This document shows positions 18,232-27,504 of a DNA stretch of 64,000 nt, in pieces. Both the position numbers and the translations under genes were made by a program. Position 1 is the first letter of the stretch. Each line of letters opens with the position of its first letter. The notes below the pieces were generated by a model. It had not been told where the DNA came from and ran no database searches. It worked only from the letters and a program-made list of their open reading frames with translations. The DNA lies in NCBI GenBank assembly GCA_017395215.1, contig JAFPVW010000128.1:1-64000 (forward strand). Direction: 5' to 3'. This stretch comes from Prevotella sp. (GTDB taxonomy: Bacteria; Bacteroidota; Bacteroidia; Bacteroidales; Bacteroidaceae).

Positions 18232-19596
18232 CTATTTATGTCTTTCGGGATGACGGCGCTTGTAGTCGTCGATACGCCTGGCATAGGCGTGGTCTTTCTT
18301 GCTGCCGGGCTCAGGTGTAAACTCCATGTATTCAGGAATGTCGCGGCCGTAGTCCTCAATGCGGGGCTGTGGTTTCTGCTTGACGATGCGCAGCGAGTCG
18401 TAGAGCGTGTGGTGGTAGACCTCATAGGCGGCGAGCGTCAGCGTGTCGGCGCTGATGCTGACGGTCTGATAGTAGCGGCTGGAGATGCCGAACTTGTCGA
18501 AGCGGTCGTCAAACTGAATGCGGTAGTTCTTGGGCGAGCAGTGGCTCACGGTGTAGACAGGCGTTACGGGCTGGCCGTTGTCGTCGTGGCGCGTCATGCG
18601 GGCATAGGCGTGCTCGTGACCCTGCAGGACGAGGTCGACGCCGTAGTCCTCGATGAGGTCGTCGAACATCCACCGCTGTATGAGGTTATTGTTGCCCTTG
18701 ATGGAGAACAGCGGGTGGTGGAGCACCACAATCTTCCACTTGGCGGTGCTGGCCTCCAGCTGGCGCTTGAGCCATGAGCGCTGCGTTGTCAGGTAGAAGA
18801 ACTCGCGGTTGCTGTCGAGGAGGAAGAACTGCGCGGGGCCGTAGCGCATCGTGTAGACCATATTGTCGCCTGTCTTCGAGTCGAGGAAGTAGGAGAGCGT
18901 GAGCGGGAAGCGCCGCTCCAGCCGCATGATGACGCCCTTCAGGTAGTCATGATTGCCGGTGACACAGAGCAGTGGCACATGCTGGCCGATGCTGTCGAGG
19001 TCGCGGAAGGTCTCAGCCCAGTGCTGGTCGGTGGGACGCTCCGTGAGGTCGCCGCCGCAGACGAGGAACTCCGACTGCGGCTGTCGGCTGAAGGCCTCGC
19101 GCAGGAATCGGTTGGCCGCTCCGCCGATGGTATCTTGCACGTCGCCGACATAGATGAAGGAGAAGCCGCCCTCAGTCCCATAGGTATTGAAGCCGTACCA
19201 AGGAGAGGCTTGGCCGCCGGTAACGACGCGGTAGCCGTAACGGGTGTCAGGTGCCAACTGGCGCAGGCGCGCCATGTAGTAGGCAGCTCGTCCGCTTCTC
19301 GACACGAAGACCTCGCCCTGAGCGTCAACACGGACGGTGTCGCTGTCGGTGGCGAGCTCCAGCCACGATGGCTTTACCACGCTGTCGCACTGCCAGCTGA
19401 CGTTGCGCGAGCTGAGGCCGTCGTCGTCGCCGAAAGTCAGCAGCACGCGGTGGGGTTGCGGTGCCGAGACGTAGGCATTCTCTTCCGGGTTGTGAAACCA
19501 GACGTTCCACCGCTGGCTCACCCACACAGCCAATGCGGCCAGAGCCACCAGAGCGACGCCCCATGCCACCTTTTTCGTTCCTTTCGTTCTTTTCAT
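18232..19596 (-). CDS. Membrane-anchored metallophosphoesterase
   Basis: A 454-residue protein. An N-terminal signal-anchor (about 10-27) is followed by a fibronectin-like purple-acid-phosphatase N-domain (about 45-145). A calcineurin-like phosphoesterase domain then shows GDVQD, GGDLTERP, VTGNHDYL, LHHPLFS and QGHEHAYAR, the full set of dimetal ligands. The active site should face the periplasm. The substrate is unknown; a phosphomonoester or diester of the envelope or nutrient phosphate is likely. The -7 box lies only 4 nt upstream of its ATG. Confidence 0.85.
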   Translation of the reverse strand: MKRTKGTKKVAWGVALVALAALAVWVSQRWNVWFHNPEENAYVSAPQPHRVLLTFGDDDGLSSRNVSWQCDSVVKPSWLELATDSDTVRVDAQGEVFVSRSGRAAYYMARLRQLAPDTRYGYRVVTGGQASPWYGFNTYGTEGGFSFIYVGDVQDTIGGAANRFLREAFSRQPQSEFLVCGGDLTERPTDQHWAETFRDLDSIGQHVPLLCVTGNHDYLKGVIMRLERRFPLTLSYFLDSKTGDNMVYTMRYGPAQFFLLDSNREFFYLTTQRSWLKRQLEASTAKWKIVVLHHPLFSIKGNNNLIQRWMFDDLIEDYGVDLVLQGHEHAYARMTRHDDNGQPVTPVYTVSHCSPKNYRIQFDDRFDKFGISSRYYQTVSISADTLTLAAYEVYHHTLYDSLRIVKQKPQPRIEDYGRDIPEYMEFTPEPGSKKDHAYARRIDDYKRRHPERHK

Positions 19597-19600
19597 GCTG

Positions 19601-19608
19601 CAAAATTA
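19601..19608 (-). promoter_or_regulatory. -7 box 4 nt before the phosphoesterase ATG
   Basis: Read leftward it is TAATTTTG followed by CAGC and ATG. No TTG is at the ideal upstream distance. Confidence 0.55.
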
Positions 19609-19651
19609 CATAATAAATATGAATAATAATGGCGAATTATCAATTATTTTG

Positions 19652-19659
19652 TAACTTTG
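19652..19659 (+). promoter_or_regulatory. -7 box of the sulfatase/msbA operon
   Basis: TAACTTTG, an exact match, 25 nt before the ATG at 19685. It is divergent from the phosphoesterase promoter. Confidence 0.6.
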
Positions 19660-19684
19660 CAGCCAGAATCAGACGTGTGAAGGT

Positions 19685-21664
19685 ATGAAGCTAACCTTTT
19701 TCAAGCATCCCGTATTGGCACTCGTAGGCAACCTGGCGTTGGTCTACTTGCTGTTTATGCTGTGTCGCTTCGTGTTCGTTGCCGTCAACTGGGGACTGTA
19801 TGCCGACACCATGACCTGGGGCCATCTGGCCAGCCTCTGCGCTGCCGGACTGCTTTTCGACACGTCGGCCATCCTCTATACCAACGCGCTGGTCATCCTG
19901 CTGATGCTGCTTCCCCTGCACTGGAAGGAGCGGCCAGGCTACTACAAGGCGGTGAGGTGGATTTTCGTCATCTGCAACACCGCCGCGCTATGGGCCAATC
20001 TGATGGACTGCGTTTATTTCCCCTATACAGGGAAGCGCACCACCACCTCTGTCTTTGCCGAGTTTGGCAACGAGGGAGCCGGCGAGATGGCCAAGATTTT
20101 TGCCGAGCAGTTCTTGGCCAACTGGTATCTTGTCGTTCTGGCGGCCATCTTTACGTGGCTGTTGTGGCGGGGATTCAGAGCCCCCCTCTGTCCCCCCCGC
20201 AGGGGGAAGTCTGGGCTGATGGGCTACTATGCCGTCCAGGTGGTGACGCTGCTGCTGGCCGTGCCCCTCTGTGTGGCCGGCATGCGGGGCGGCTTTACCC
20301 ACGCCGTGTGTCCCATCACCATCTCGAACGCCAACCAATATGTGGACCGGCCTGCCGAGACGGGCATCGTGCTGAACACACCTTTCTCTATATACAGGAC
20401 ACTCAGCAAGAAGCCGCTGGTAGTGCCCAACTACATGGGCGACCAAGAAGCCCTTTCGCTCTATACGCCCCTCCACATGCCTGCCGACAGCCTGGCATTC
20501 ACACCCCGCAACGTGGTGGTGCTTATCCTGGAAAGCTTCGGCAAGCAGCACTTCGGATTCTATAACCAGACGCTGCGCGGAGGCACCTACCGTGGGTTTA
20601 CGCCATTCCTCGACTCGCTTATCGCTAAGGGAGCCATGACGTGGCAGTATTCCTACAGTAATGGCCGGAAGAGCATTGAGGGCATGCCGTCGACGCTGTC
20701 GTCGCTGCCCAACTATGTGGAGCCCTTGTTCCTGACCCCTGCCTCGCTGAACCGCATGAGCGGACTGGCCCGCGAGCTGGGCGAGCGGAAAGGCTACGAG
20801 ACAGCCTTCTTCCACGGGGCGCAGAACGGCTCGATGGGCTTCCAGGCCTTTGCCCGCGCCACTGGCTTTCAGCGATATTATGGACGGACCGAGTACAACG
20901 AGGACAAACGATTTGGAGGCGATCGCGACTTCGACGGTACGTGGGCCATCTTCGACGAGGAGTTCCTGCAGTTCTATGCCCTCACAATGAGCCAGATGCA
21001 GCAGCCCTTCATGACGGCCGTCTTCACGGCATCATCACATACGCCCTTCACCCTGCCCGAGCGCTACAAGGGCGTATTTCCCAAGGGCGAGCACCCGCTA
21101 CAGGAGTGCATTGGCTATACCGACAACGCCCTGCGCCACTTCTTTGCCACCGCCAAGCAGCAGCCGTGGTTTGAGAACACGCTCTTCGTCATCACGGCCG
21201 ACCATAGCAGCTCTACACTGGATCCTTGTTACACGACGTCGTTAGGCAACTTCACCGTGCCCATCATCTTCTATGCGCCGGCCGACAGCCTGCTACGCGG
21301 CTACGACCGGGAGCGGGTGGTCGAGCAGACCGACATCATGCCCACAGTGCTTGGCTACCTGCACTACGACCAGCCTTACGTGGCTTTCGGGAAAGACATG
21401 CTCCGCACGCCCGCCGACCAGACGTTTGCCTTACACTGGGTGCCCGAGACGAACGGCTACGAGTTTGTAAAGGGCAGCTACGCGCTGGAGTTCGACGGAC
21501 AGCACGTGACAGCTGCCTACCGCTACCGCACCGACTCCGTGTTGCGTCACGACGTGCTGAAGGCAATGCCTCAGGACACGTTGCAACAGATGACGCGCCA
21601 GATGAAATCCATCATACAGCAATACATGCAGCGCATGACCAATGACAAGTTAGTGGCAGAATGA
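19685..21664 (+). CDS. LTA-synthase-family sulfatase-fold transferase 1
   Basis: A 659-residue protein. Five or so membrane helices fill residues 1-215, followed by a periplasmic alkaline-phosphatase-fold domain (about 275-600). Metal-site motifs are visible: VVLILESFGKQ and VITADHSSS; NGRKSIEGMP is the nucleophile region. Members transfer phosphoglycerol, phosphoethanolamine or related head groups to envelope lipids or glycans; the donor is not known here. A C-rich palindrome at 20176-20216 encodes residues near 165-178 between helices. The stop overlaps the msbA-like start (ATGA). Confidence 0.85.
   Translation: MKLTFFKHPVLALVGNLALVYLLFMLCRFVFVAVNWGLYADTMTWGHLASLCAAGLLFDTSAILYTNALVILLMLLPLHWKERPGYYKAVRWIFVICNTAALWANLMDCVYFPYTGKRTTTSVFAEFGNEGAGEMAKIFAEQFLANWYLVVLAAIFTWLLWRGFRAPLCPPRRGKSGLMGYYAVQVVTLLLAVPLCVAGMRGGFTHAVCPITISNANQYVDRPAETGIVLNTPFSIYRTLSKKPLVVPNYMGDQEALSLYTPLHMPADSLAFTPRNVVVLILESFGKQHFGFYNQTLRGGTYRGFTPFLDSLIAKGAMTWQYSYSNGRKSIEGMPSTLSSLPNYVEPLFLTPASLNRMSGLARELGERKGYETAFFHGAQNGSMGFQAFARATGFQRYYGRTEYNEDKRFGGDRDFDGTWAIFDEEFLQFYALTMSQMQQPFMTAVFTASSHTPFTLPERYKGVFPKGEHPLQECIGYTDNALRHFFATAKQQPWFENTLFVITADHSSSTLDPCYTTSLGNFTVPIIFYAPADSLLRGYDRERVVEQTDIMPTVLGYLHYDQPYVAFGKDMLRTPADQTFALHWVPETNGYEFVKGSYALEFDGQHVTAAYRYRTDSVLRHDVLKAMPQDTLQQMTRQMKSIIQQYMQRMTNDKLVAE
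20176..20216. repeat. In-frame C-rich palindromic segment
   Basis: CAGAG/CTCTG and CCCCC/GGGGG arms inside the transferase gene encode a Pro/Arg-rich loop (APLCPPRRGKSG). It resembles half of the elements in metG. Confidence 0.5.
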
Positions 21665-23490
21665 AAGAATTCCTGAATGTACTGCGGCGCTTTGTGCCGC
21701 CCTATAAGAAATACCTGGTGTTGTCGGTTGTCTTCAACATCCTGTCAGCCGTGCTCAACATCTTCTCGTTTGCCGCGCTGATACCTATCCTGCAGATACT
21801 GTTCCAGACGGGCGACGCCGAGGCTGCCACCAGCCTGATGGCCTGGGACTGGCAGGACGTGCAGGCCGTGCTGATGAACAACCTGAACTACTACGTGACA
21901 CAGCTGATAGCGCAGTTCGGCCAGACCACCACCCTACTGCTCATCGGCCTGTTCCTCGCCCTGACCACGGCCCTGAAGACGGGTGCCTACTTCCTGTCGT
22001 CGGCCACCATCATCCCCATCCGCACCGGCGTGGTGCGCGACATCCGCAACCAGCTCTACCAGAAGATCACCTCGCTGCCGCTGGGCTTTTTCTCCGAAGA
22101 GCGCAAGGGCGACATCATTGCCCGCATGAGCGGCGACGTGCAGGAGGTGGAGTCGAGTATCATGTCGAGCCTCGACATGCTCTTCAAGAACCCCATCCTC
22201 ATCGTGGTCTACTTCGCCACCTTGCTCTTCGTCTCGTGGCAGCTCACGCTGTTCACCATCGTCTTCGTACCCATCTTCGGCTGGTTCATGGGCATCGTGG
22301 GCCGCAAGCTGAAGCAGAAGAGCATCAAGGCGCAGGCCCTGTGGAGCGACACGATGAGCCAGGTCGAGGAGACGCTGGGCGGCTTGCGCATCATCAAGGC
22401 CTTCTGCGCCGAGAAGAAGATGAACACGCGCTTCGACCGCATCAACAGCGCCTACCGCAATGACATCATGCGGGTGAACATCCGCCAGTCGATGGCCCAC
22501 CCGATGAGCGAGTTCCTGGGCACGGTCATGATTATTATCGTCCTGTGGTTCGGCGGTGTCTTGGTATTGAACAACAAGGCCATCACCGGCCCGACGTTCA
22601 TTTATTACATGGTCATCCTCTACAGCATCATCCAGCCGCTGAAGGACTTCTCGAAGGCGGGCTACAACATACCGAAGGGCCTGGCCTCGATGGAGCGCAT
22701 CGACAAGATTCTGAAGGCCGAGAACACCATCCGCGAGACGGCCCATCCACGGCATATTGCCAGCTTCGAGCATCAGATAGAGTTCCGCAACGTCTCCTTC
22801 AAATACGGCGAGAAGTGGGTGCTCCGAGGCATCAACCTGACTATTCCCAAGGGCAAGACCATTGCCATCGTGGGGCAGTCGGGCTCAGGCAAGTCGACGC
22901 TCGTCGACCTCATTCCCCGCTACTACGACGTTCAGGAGGGCGAAGTGCTCATCGACGGCACCAACGTCAAGGAGCTCGGCATCCACGACCTGCGGCAGCT
23001 GATAGGCAACGTCAATCAGGAGGCCATCCTCTTCAACGACTCCTTCCGCAACAACATCTCCTTCGGCGTCGACAACGCCACGGACAAGCAGATTGAGGAG
23101 GCCGCCCGCATAGCCAATGCCTACGACTTCATCATGGTCTCCGAGCAACAGTTCGACACCAACATCGGCGACCGCGGCTCGCGGCTCAGCGGCGGTCAGC
23201 GCCAGCGCGTCAGCATAGCCCGTGCCATTTTGAAGAATCCCCCCATCCTCATCCTCGACGAGGCCACCTCTGCCCTCGACACCGAGAGCGAGCGGCTGGT
23301 GCAGGACGCCCTTGAGCGGCTGATGAAGACGCGCACCACCGTTGCCATTGCCCACCGCCTGTCGACCATCAAGAACGCCGACGAGATCTGCGTGCTCCAC
23401 GAGGGGCGCATCGTTGAGCGCGGCACCCACGACGAGCTGCTCTCCATCGACGGCTACTACAAGAAACTGCACGACATGCAACAAGTGTGA
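21661..23490 (+). CDS. msbA: MsbA-type ABC exporter
   Basis: A 609-residue half-transporter. Six membrane helices (about 20-330) are fused to an ABC ATPase (about 365-600) with Walker A GQSGSGKST, signature LSGGQRQRVS, Walker B ILILDEATSALD and the H-loop IAHRLSTI. This is the MsbA/lipid-exporter architecture. Its neighbours are lipid A and lipo-oligosaccharide genes, which favours export of lipid A or core glycolipid, although drug-exporter homologues look similar. Its start overlaps the preceding stop by 4 nt and the next gene begins 9 nt after it, so the three genes form one operon. Confidence 0.88.
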   Translation: MKEFLNVLRRFVPPYKKYLVLSVVFNILSAVLNIFSFAALIPILQILFQTGDAEAATSLMAWDWQDVQAVLMNNLNYYVTQLIAQFGQTTTLLLIGLFLALTTALKTGAYFLSSATIIPIRTGVVRDIRNQLYQKITSLPLGFFSEERKGDIIARMSGDVQEVESSIMSSLDMLFKNPILIVVYFATLLFVSWQLTLFTIVFVPIFGWFMGIVGRKLKQKSIKAQALWSDTMSQVEETLGGLRIIKAFCAEKKMNTRFDRINSAYRNDIMRVNIRQSMAHPMSEFLGTVMIIIVLWFGGVLVLNNKAITGPTFIYYMVILYSIIQPLKDFSKAGYNIPKGLASMERIDKILKAENTIRETAHPRHIASFEHQIEFRNVSFKYGEKWVLRGINLTIPKGKTIAIVGQSGSGKSTLVDLIPRYYDVQEGEVLIDGTNVKELGIHDLRQLIGNVNQEAILFNDSFRNNISFGVDNATDKQIEEAARIANAYDFIMVSEQQFDTNIGDRGSRLSGGQRQRVSIARAILKNPPILILDEATSALDTESERLVQDALERLMKTRTTVAIAHRLSTIKNADEICVLHEGRIVERGTHDELLSIDGYYKKLHDMQQV

Positions 23491-23499
23491 CCCCAAACC

Positions 23500-25302
23500 A
23501 TGAAGAAGCGGCTCCTCTATCTCCTGCGGTTTTATCTGCTGACGGTGGTTCTGTTTATCGCCGCCAAGGTGGTATTCATGTACTGCCACCTGGCGCAGCA
23601 CCCGTTTGTCTCAGGCGACGTTCTGGAGGTTGTCCGCCACGGTCTCTCGCTCGACCTCTCCACGGCTCTTTACTTCCTCATCATCCCGTTCCTGCTGGCA
23701 GTGGCCAGCCAGTGGTTCCGCCTGCCGCGCTGGCTGTTCCACGCCTACTATGTCATGATTGCCGTCGCCTTCTCCTTAGCCTTCGTGGCCGATACCAGTC
23801 TCTATGCTTTCTGGCAGTTCAAGCTCGATGCCTCCTGCCTTGGCTATCTGGCGACGCCCACCGAGGCCATGGCCAGTGTCAGCGTAGGCTATGTGCTGGT
23901 TCGCCTGCTGCTGCTGGTGCTGTTGGCAGCCCTGCTTGTCACCTTATATGTCCGTATAGCCGCCACGCCCGCCTATGGCCATCGTAGCTGGGGCGAGCTT
24001 CTGCTGGATGTGCTGCTTGTTCCGCTCTTTGTCATCGGCATTCGTGGCGGGTTAGACGAGTCTACGACGAACATCGGACAGGTCTACTACTCCCAGAACC
24101 AGTTCCTGAATCATTCGGCCGTCAACCCCGTCTTCAGTTTTCTCTATTCCTTAGGCAAGTCGGGCGACTATATCGTAGAGTACAAGTACTTCGACGACGA
24201 GGAGTGCTCACGGCTTACAGAGGGATTCTTCACCACCCAAAGCACCGGAGCCGACACCTTGCTCAACACCACCCGCCCCAATATCCTGCTGATTGTCATG
24301 GAGAGTTGTGGCGGCCAGTTTACTGAAATAGGCGGACACGACGAGATTACGCCGCACCTGAACCGCCTGGCCCGCGAGGGCGTCTATTTCACCGAATGCT
24401 ACGCCAACTCCTGGCGCACAGACAGAGGCTGCGTCAGCATTCTCAGCGGCTATCCGGCCTTCCCCGTCACGTCTGTGATGAAGGTGCCCGAGAAGAGCCG
24501 GAAACTACCGTCGCTGGCACGCTCGCTCAGTGCCGAGGGCTACTCGTGCAGTTTCCTGTACGGCGGCGACATCAATTTCACCAATATGCGCAGCTACGTC
24601 ATAGGGTCGGGCTACAGCCACCTGACGTGGAAGGCCGACTTCAGCCTCCAGGCGCAGGAGTCGGCCAAATGGGGCGTTGAAGACGGTATCATGTCGCAAA
24701 CGGTTCTTGAGCAAGTCTCCCGCCAGGAGTCGTCGCCGTGGATGATGACCTGGCTGACGCTGAGCAGCCACGAGCCCTGGGACGTGCCTGTCCGCCACCT
24801 CGACGACGACGTGTTCAACGCCTTCCACTATCTGGACAGCTGCATCGGACATCTCATAGCACAACTGAGGCAGTCGCCGGCTTGGAAGGACTTGCTGGTA
24901 GTCATACTGCCCGACCACGGCTACCGCTACAAGGGCATCAACGAGACCACCCGCCTGTTCAACCACATCCCGATGATCTGGGTTGGCGGTGCCGTCAAGG
25001 CGCCTTGTCGCATAGACCGCCTCTGCTGCCAGTCCGACCTGGCCGCCACCCTGTTGGGACAGATGCGCTTGCCTCACGACGAGTTTACGTTCAGCCGCGA
25101 CGTGCTGAGCAGCAGCTATCAGCGCCCAATGGCATACCATACCTATGTGAATGGTGTCACGCTGTACGACAGCACCGGTTTCATGTCGTACGACCTCGAC
25201 GCCAAGCGCATCATTGCCGGCGAGGGCAGCGACACGCTTCGTCTGCTGCGCACAGGCAAGGCCTTGCTGCAGCTGACCTCACGCGACCTGGCCGACAAGT
25301 AG
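23500..25302 (+). CDS. LTA-synthase-family sulfatase-fold transferase 2
   Basis: A 600-residue protein with about five membrane helices (1-185) and a periplasmic sulfatase-fold domain (about 260-540). Active-site elements are LIVMESCGG, the nucleophile segment NSWRTDRGC and VILPDHGYR. It is probably a second phospho-head-group transferase acting on an envelope glycolipid. It is only distantly similar to the transferase upstream of msbA, so the two may have different acceptors. Its stop abuts the end of the convergent pseudogene at 25303 without a gap. Confidence 0.85.
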   Translation: MKKRLLYLLRFYLLTVVLFIAAKVVFMYCHLAQHPFVSGDVLEVVRHGLSLDLSTALYFLIIPFLLAVASQWFRLPRWLFHAYYVMIAVAFSLAFVADTSLYAFWQFKLDASCLGYLATPTEAMASVSVGYVLVRLLLLVLLAALLVTLYVRIAATPAYGHRSWGELLLDVLLVPLFVIGIRGGLDESTTNIGQVYYSQNQFLNHSAVNPVFSFLYSLGKSGDYIVEYKYFDDEECSRLTEGFFTTQSTGADTLLNTTRPNILLIVMESCGGQFTEIGGHDEITPHLNRLAREGVYFTECYANSWRTDRGCVSILSGYPAFPVTSVMKVPEKSRKLPSLARSLSAEGYSCSFLYGGDINFTNMRSYVIGSGYSHLTWKADFSLQAQESAKWGVEDGIMSQTVLEQVSRQESSPWMMTWLTLSSHEPWDVPVRHLDDDVFNAFHYLDSCIGHLIAQLRQSPAWKDLLVVILPDHGYRYKGINETTRLFNHIPMIWVGGAVKAPCRIDRLCCQSDLAATLLGQMRLPHDEFTFSRDVLSSSYQRPMAYHTYVNGVTLYDSTGFMSYDLDAKRIIAGEGSDTLRLLRTGKALLQLTSRDLADK

Positions 25303-26456
25303 CTATTTGAAGAAACGGGTCACCTCTATCCACCCGGCACCCTCCTTGGTCAGGATGGTGTCGTGCTCTATCAGGAAGGCGTAGCGCAGCTCGTTGCCCA
25401 CAAAATGCCAGAGGCGCGGCGTTGAGTCGTTGAGCAGGCGCCCGCACGAATAGTCGTCAATGGCGTTCGTTACGCCCAGGTAATCGTGCATCAGCGTCGG
25501 CACGATGTCGTAGTGGGTGGTGCGATGGGCGAAGGTTGAGGCACTGCTTCCTGGCTGGTGGACGATAAGAGGCACGCCTATTTGGTATTGCGAGAAGTTG
25601 CTGCTGTGCCCCCAATAGTTCTTATGATTCTCGTTGAACTCTTGGGCATGGTCGCCTGTCAGGATGACCAGCGTCTGGTCATACAGTCGTTGCCGTTTCA
25701 GTTCGCTTACGACGCACCCTACCAGCGAGTCGGTGGCGTGGCACAGGTTACGATACAGGTTCCAGAACGGCTCTACGGGGGTGTCGTTGTTCAGTGCGGC
25801 ATAGTCGGCGTACAGCCAGGCAGGACTGAAATACTGCGGCCTGTCGGCTGGATAGGTCAGTCCGTGGGGCATGTCGAAGAAGAGATAGACGATTTGACGA
25901 CAAAGGCACCGTAGACGTGCAGGCTGTTGGCCGTCAGCAGCAGCAAGGCGACAGTGCCAGTCCCCCATGCACAAGTCTTCTTACCCCAGTGGCGTGCCAG
26001 TCGTCCTGCAGCCACCCACAGCGCCACGCTGATGGCCGCGATGACAGCCAGCAAGAGTCCTTCTTGTCGCAGCAGGGCACCGTCAAACTGGAAGATGTCG
26101 CCCGGGTTGGGGCCGATCAGCATGTTCAATATGAAGCCGTTGATGTGGAAGCGGTATATTTTGTAGACCTGCATGTTGACAAAGCCCAGCATTCCCAGGA
26201 CACTGACCGACACCACAAACAGCGTGGCGGCCAGACGCCGCAGCCGCAGCAGGGCCCATGGCAGGAATGCCACCAGATAGAGCACCAGCACCAGCAGGGC
26301 AGCATGCGACAGGCAGGAGGTCAGGAAGAACAGCCAACCCCACCCGTCTATCTGCGAGGCAACCGTGTCGCCTATGATATAGGCCGAAAACAAGAGGCCT
26401 ATGTATAGCGAAGCCAGCAAATAATATACAAAACCTGTCTTATGTAACGCAATCAT
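25303..26456 (-). pseudogene. Broken YejM-like (DUF3413 plus sulfatase) gene
   Basis: Two leftward frames join near 25885. The first (from 26456) encodes five membrane helices of the DUF3413 type (YRFHINGFILNMLIG) and ends soon after HVYGAFVVKS. The second frame resumes at IVYLFFDMPHG and carries only the C-terminal third of a sulfatase domain (LTGDHAQEF, then PLIVHQPG). Intact relatives are about 600 residues; here roughly 380 remain. The stretch with the catalytic Thr and the first metal ligands is missing and the halves are out of frame. I infer an internal deletion with frameshift. A sequencing artefact would explain the frameshift but not the missing domain. Confidence 0.75.
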
Positions 26457-26461
26457 GGGTA

Positions 26462-26469
26462 CAAAAGTA
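26462..26469 (-). promoter_or_regulatory. -7 box 5 nt before the YejM-like start
   Basis: Leftward TACTTTTG, then TACCC and ATG. The promoter still looks intact although the gene is broken. Confidence 0.55.
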
Positions 26470-26511
26470 CGAATTTTATCTTAAAGATGGTGCCGATTCA
26501 CAAATTATTTG

Positions 26512-26519
26512 TATCTTTG
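26512..26519 (+). promoter_or_regulatory. -7 box of the lipo-oligosaccharide gene run
   Basis: TATCTTTG, an exact match, 40 nt before the acyltransferase ATG at 26560. It is divergent from the YejM-like promoter. Confidence 0.6.
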
Positions 26520-26559
26520 CACCTGATAACACGTCAATTTGCGAGAAAACTGGAGTGGG

Positions 26560-27504
26560 ATGAAGAAAATCCTATACACAATCCTGTATGGCCTGACCTA
26601 CGCGCTGTCGCTGCTGCCCCTGAGGGTGCATTACGTGCTGTCCGACGTCATCTTCCTGCTGGTTTACCACGTATTGAGATACCGTCGCAAGTTGGTGCGC
26701 AAGAACCTGGCCGACTCGTTCCCCGAGAAGAGCGCGCCCGAGCGCTACCGGCTGGAGCGGCAGTTCTACCACTGGCTCTGCGACTATGTGGCCGAGACGG
26801 TGAAGCTGCTCAGCATCAGCGACAAGGCCCTGCTGCGCCACATCGAGTTCCGGGGCGTCGACCAGCTGGAGCAGGTCTTCGACGAGGGGCGCAACTGCGC
26901 CGCCATCCTCGGCCACTACTGTAACTGGGAGTGGCTGTCGGCCACGGGGCTCGCCTTCCGCCGCCACCCCGATGCCGTCATGGGGCTCATCTATCACCCG
27001 CTCTACAACGAGGCCTTCGACCAGCTGTTCATCGACATCCGCTCGGCCCACGGTGGCCACTGCGTGCCCAAGCAGGACATTCTGCGCCACCTGCTGACCC
27101 TGCGTCACGAGCATCGCCGCTCGCTCTTCGGCTATATCAGCGACCAGAGCCCCAAGTGGGAGAACATGCACCTGTGGCTTGACTTCCTCAACCACGACAC
27201 TCCCGTCTTCACGGGAGCCGAGCGCATCATGCAGAAGATGAACGACGCCGTCTTCTACGTCGACATGGAGCGCCCCCGTCGCGGACAGTACGTCTGCACC
27301 TTCCGCCTTATAGCCGCCGAGGCAGCCCGCGAGGAGGAGTTCGCCATCACCCGCCGCTTCTTCGCGATGCTCGAACAGAGCATCCGCCGCCAGCCGGCCT
27401 ACTATCTGTGGACGCACAACCGCTGGAAGCGCGGCCGCGAGGAGTTCAACCTGAAGTACGACGTCATCGATGGCAAGATCATCAGGAAGGAGGCGTTCAA
27501 ATGA
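26560..27504 (+). CDS. LpxL/HtrB-type lipid acyltransferase
   Basis: A 314-residue protein with one N-terminal membrane anchor (about 5-30) and an LPLAT domain. The H-x4-E catalytic motif is seen as GHYCNWEW (about 120-127), and SDQSPKWEN follows. LpxL-type enzymes add a secondary acyl chain to lipid A at the inner membrane; Bacteroidetes relatives may also make aminolipids, so the acceptor is inferred. The ATG at 26560 was preferred to an upstream TTG because MKKILY begins the hydrophobic anchor. The stop overlaps the next start (ATGA). Confidence 0.85.
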   Translation: MKKILYTILYGLTYALSLLPLRVHYVLSDVIFLLVYHVLRYRRKLVRKNLADSFPEKSAPERYRLERQFYHWLCDYVAETVKLLSISDKALLRHIEFRGVDQLEQVFDEGRNCAAILGHYCNWEWLSATGLAFRRHPDAVMGLIYHPLYNEAFDQLFIDIRSAHGGHCVPKQDILRHLLTLRHEHRRSLFGYISDQSPKWENMHLWLDFLNHDTPVFTGAERIMQKMNDAVFYVDMERPRRGQYVCTFRLIAAEAAREEEFAITRRFFAMLEQSIRRQPAYYLWTHNRWKRGREEFNLKYDVIDGKIIRKEAFK

